NCBI GenBank assembly: GCA_044348345.1
Contig: JBIKSZ010000060.1
Span: 1 to 16,542, forward strand
From: Falsiroseomonas sp044348345
GTDB lineage: Bacteria; Pseudomonadota; Alphaproteobacteria; Acetobacterales; Acetobacteraceae
Reading direction: 5' to 3'
DNA length: 16,542 nucleotides
The position numbers and the translations under genes are program-made. This document shows, one piece after another, positions 14,703-16,542 of this stretch. Position 1 is the first letter of the stretch. Every line of letters begins with the position of its first letter. Below the pieces are notes generated by a model. It made no database searches. It saw nothing but the letters and a program-made list of their open reading frames with translations, and was not told where the DNA came from.

Positions 14703-15548
14703 ATGTCGGCCTCGACCTTGGTGACCGCCCTGCAGGCCTATCGGCGCGATGCAGGCGATCCACAACACCTTCAGCGCGCCATGCAGGACATCTCCGGCGG
14801 CTTTGCGCGCTGGCGGCTGGCCGCGGCGCTGGCCCGGCTCGATATCCGCAACCGCTATCGCGGCTCCGTGCTCGGCCCCTTCTGGATGACGGCCTCCACG
14901 GCGGTGATGGTGGCGGGGATCGGGCTGCTCTACGCGACCCTCTTCAGGATGTCGCTGGCTGAATACCTGCCCTGGATCGCGGTCAGCCTCGTGGTCTGGA
15001 CCATGATCAGCCAGACCGTGTCGGACGCCTGCAACAGCTTCGTCGCGGCCGAAGGCGTTATCCGACAGTTGCCGTTGCCCTACACGGTGCATGTGCTGCG
15101 CTTCGTGATCCGCAACGCGATCATCGCCGCGCATAGCCTGCCGCTGATCGCCGTGGTGCTGGTGGCGTTTGGCGCTGTCCCAGGGCCGGAAGCGCTGCTG
15201 GCGATACCAGGACTGATGCTGATCGCGGTGAATGCCTGCGCGGCCGGCCTGTTCCTCGGCATGGTCTGCGCGCGCTTCCGCGATATCCCGCAGATCGTCA
15301 CCAACCTGATGCAGCTGGCCTTCTTCCTCTCGCCGGTGCTGTGGAAGCCGCATCTGCTGGGGGAGGCTGCGGCCTGGCTGCTGCTCAATCCCTTCTACGT
15401 GCTGATGGAAACGGTGCGCGGCCCGCTGGTCGAAGGCGGCGCGGCGCCGGTGATCTGGCTGGCGGCCGTCAGCTACACGGCGCTGGTGTGCCTCGCGGCC
15501 TTCGCCTTCTTCGTCCGCTTCCGTGCCCGCATCGCCTTCTGGGTCTGA
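14703..15548 (+). CDS. ABC-2 type polysaccharide exporter permease (Wzm/KpsM-like)
   Basis: This 281-residue permease has the start RLAAALARLDIRNRYRGSVLGPFWMT, typical of the ABC-2 permeases of the Wzm/KpsM/TagG group, which export lipid-linked O-antigen, capsule or teichoic acid. Six hydrophobic spans follow. The family segment ARFRDIPQIVTNLMQLAFFLSPVLWKP lies near residue 192, with NPFYVLMETVRGPLVEG further on. ATG 14703 has a weak, very close GCGAGG; the only later in-frame ATG (14781) has none, so the start is moderately sure. The ATPase gene follows 7 bases after the stop, and the two form the exporter. No glycosyltransferase lies beside them, so the exported glycan is unknown. Confidence 0.93.
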   Translation: MSASTLVTALQAYRRDAGDPQHLQRAMQDISGGFARWRLAAALARLDIRNRYRGSVLGPFWMTASTAVMVAGIGLLYATLFRMSLAEYLPWIAVSLVVWTMISQTVSDACNSFVAAEGVIRQLPLPYTVHVLRFVIRNAIIAAHSLPLIAVVLVAFGAVPGPEALLAIPGLMLIAVNACAAGLFLGMVCARFRDIPQIVTNLMQLAFFLSPVLWKPHLLGEAAAWLLLNPFYVLMETVRGPLVEGGAAPVIWLAAVSYTALVCLAAFAFFVRFRARIAFWV

Positions 15549-15555
15549 GGCCCGC

Positions 15556-16281
15556 ATGGCGCATATTGAGGCCGATGGCCTGTCGATCGAATTCCCTCTC
15601 TACCACCTGTCCGCGCGGTCGCTGAAAAAGCGGCTGCTCGGGCGCGCGGCAATCCGCCTGAAGGAGGATGCGAGCCACCGCATCGTCGTCGCCGCGCTGC
15701 GCGACCTGACTTTCGCGATCCACCCTGGCGAGCGCGTGGCGCTGATCGGCGGCAATGGTGCGGGGAAGACGACGCTGCTGCGCACCCTGGCCGGCATCTA
15801 CGAGCCTGTGGCGGGCCGGCTGGAGGTGACGGGCAGCGTCGGCTCGCTGATCGACCCGGCGGCGGGGATGGATCCGGAGGCGACGGGGCGCGAGAACATC
15901 ATGCTCCGCGGCCTGTTCCTTGGCCTGTCGGACACCGAATGTGCGCGGATGGTGGAGGAGGCCGGGCGGTTCAGCGGGCTTGGGGAGTTCCTTGACGTGC
16001 CGATCCGCACCTACTCGGCCGGCATGGCGGTGCGGCTGTCCTTCGCTGCGGCGACGCTGATGAACCCGCAGATCCTGCTGATGGATGAGTGGTTCCTGGC
16101 CGGGGATGCCGACTTCATCGCGCGCGCCACCGAGCGGCTGGAGACGCTGGTGACCGGCGCTGACATCCTGGTGCTGGCCACCCACGACATGGGGATCGTG
16201 CGCAAATGGTGCACGCGCGCGATCCGGTTGGAGGGCGGGCGCATCGTCGCCGACGGACCGGTGGACGAGGTCGTTGGATAA
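15556..16281 (+). CDS. ABC-2 type polysaccharide exporter ATPase (Wzt/KpsT-like)
   Basis: This 241-residue ATPase energises the exporter made with the upstream permease. It has Walker A GGNGAGKTT (65-73), the GSVGSLIDPAAGMDPEATGRENI loop typical of Wzt/KpsT/TagH, the signature YSAGMAVRL in place of LSGGQ, Walker B ILLMDEWFLAGD and switch ATHDM. The long N-terminal SIEFPLYHLSARSLKKRLLG before the nucleotide-binding core also fits this class. It ends right after the ATPase domain and so lacks the C-terminal carbohydrate-binding domain of O8/O9a-type Wzt, suggesting KpsT-like export without that recognition module. ATG 15556 has GAGG five bases upstream. Nothing else in the window belongs to the same transcript; repeats and a tRNA remnant follow. 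Confidence 0.94.
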   Translation: MAHIEADGLSIEFPLYHLSARSLKKRLLGRAAIRLKEDASHRIVVAALRDLTFAIHPGERVALIGGNGAGKTTLLRTLAGIYEPVAGRLEVTGSVGSLIDPAAGMDPEATGRENIMLRGLFLGLSDTECARMVEEAGRFSGLGEFLDVPIRTYSAGMAVRLSFAAATLMNPQILLMDEWFLAGDADFIARATERLETLVTGADILVLATHDMGIVRKWCTRAIRLEGGRIVADGPVDEVVG

Positions 16282-16288
16282 CGGCTGA

Positions 16289-16319
16289 ACGAAGGGGCGT
16301 TTAGACGAAGGGGCGTTTA
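16289..16319 (+). repeat. 15-bp direct repeat, two copies
   Basis: ACGAAGGGGCGTTTA occurs perfectly at 16289-16303 and 16305-16319, one base apart. It follows the exporter ATPase stop by 7 bases and lies about 50 bases before the tRNA remnant. A small hairpin CGGGC-TCG-GCCCG (16327-16339) comes next and could be a weak terminator. Confidence 0.8.
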
Positions 16320-16368
16320 AGCGACGCGGGCTCGGCCCGACGCACTGTATGGCCCCCAGCCGGGGAGA

Positions 16369-16415
16369 TGGTGCCGACACCCGGGATTGAACCGGGGACC
16401 TACTGATTACGAATC
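16369..16415 (-). tRNA. tRNA-Thr(CGT) 3' half only; likely attachment-site remnant
   Basis: On the minus strand the sequence runs from the anticodon loop TTCGTAA (16413-16407; anticodon CGT at 16411-16409) through the 3' anticodon strand, T-arm (CCCGG-TTCAATC-CCGGG) and acceptor strand TGTCGGC to A and an encoded CCA (16371-16369). All spacings are those of a normal tRNA. The 5' half is absent: the sequence before the loop does not pair with the TCAGT strand, and no D-arm or 5' acceptor follows. A 3' tRNA half broken at the anticodon loop is the classical scar of site-specific integration into a tRNA gene. Confidence 0.82.
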
Positions 16416-16542
16416 CTTGCGTTCATGGTCTAGGGGCATTTCGCGGCGCCTCGCGATGCAAGTTAAGGCAATGTTTTATTTATATTCTTGGTCTCGACCC
16501 GTCTCGGGCAGACTCGTTGAATCTCACATGGTTTGGCACCAT
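16416..16542. mobile_element. AT-richer flank, probable end of an integrated element (partial)
   Basis: Directly beyond the tRNA break the sequence loses the strong GC bias of the window (for example the AT-rich run at 16471-16487) and contains no gene on either strand in the 127 bases available. An imperfect dyad, GCATTTCGCG / CGCGATGC, lies at 16437-16460. Given the tRNA remnant, the expected content is the end of a genomic island or prophage extending to the right. No integrase is visible within the window, so this is an inference. Confidence 0.45.

Noticed and set aside
16500..16542. Second tRNA 3' end on the plus strand (TTTGGCACCA at the window end)
   Set aside because: The bases before it cannot form a T-arm at the required spacing.

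Overview
The window is GC-rich, densely coding DNA, most likely chromosomal. The protein set, GC-rich codon use and a tRNA-Thr(CGT) remnant with alphaproteobacterial sequence suggest an alphaproteobacterium of the Acetobacteraceae (Roseomonas-like). This assignment is inferred from style and gene content; no marker gene proves it.

Left part (1-3061): the tail of an unidentified gene and a RidA-like protein converge on folE (GTP cyclohydrolase I, minus strand). A 318-base non-coding stretch rich in GC hairpins follows, then apaG (minus) and a divergent conserved protein of unknown function (2345-3040). Short GC hairpins sit between both convergent gene pairs.

Middle part (3062-6972): a CoA-ester lyase of the HpcH/HpaI/CitE family (minus) is divergent from a GbsR/MarR-type regulator, which begins an apparent operon with cydA-cydB, a cytochrome bd-type quinol oxidase with a short Q-loop. 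The divergent gap holds a near-perfect 20-bp palindrome in an AT-rich patch. It is the best regulatory site in the window and probably the operator of the regulator.

Right-middle part (7058-12328): a complete five-gene peptide-type ABC importer (binding protein, two permeases, two ATPases) with stop/start overlaps. A strong hairpin after the binding-protein gene contains the ribosome binding site of the first permease. The last ATPase gene runs 10 bases into the end of eutC on the other strand. eutB and eutC (adenosylcobalamin-dependent ethanolamine ammonia-lyase) form a translationally coupled minus-strand pair with no microcompartment genes nearby.

Right end (14703-16542): a two-gene ABC-2 exporter of the polysaccharide type (permease and ATPase), a 15-bp tandem repeat, and then only the 3' half of a tRNA-Thr(CGT) gene, beyond which the DNA becomes visibly AT-richer. 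This looks like the chromosomal edge of an integrated element that continues past the window. I found no clearly new multi-gene system. The best leads are the cyd regulator with its operator, the tRNA attachment-site remnant, and the hairpin that covers a ribosome binding site.
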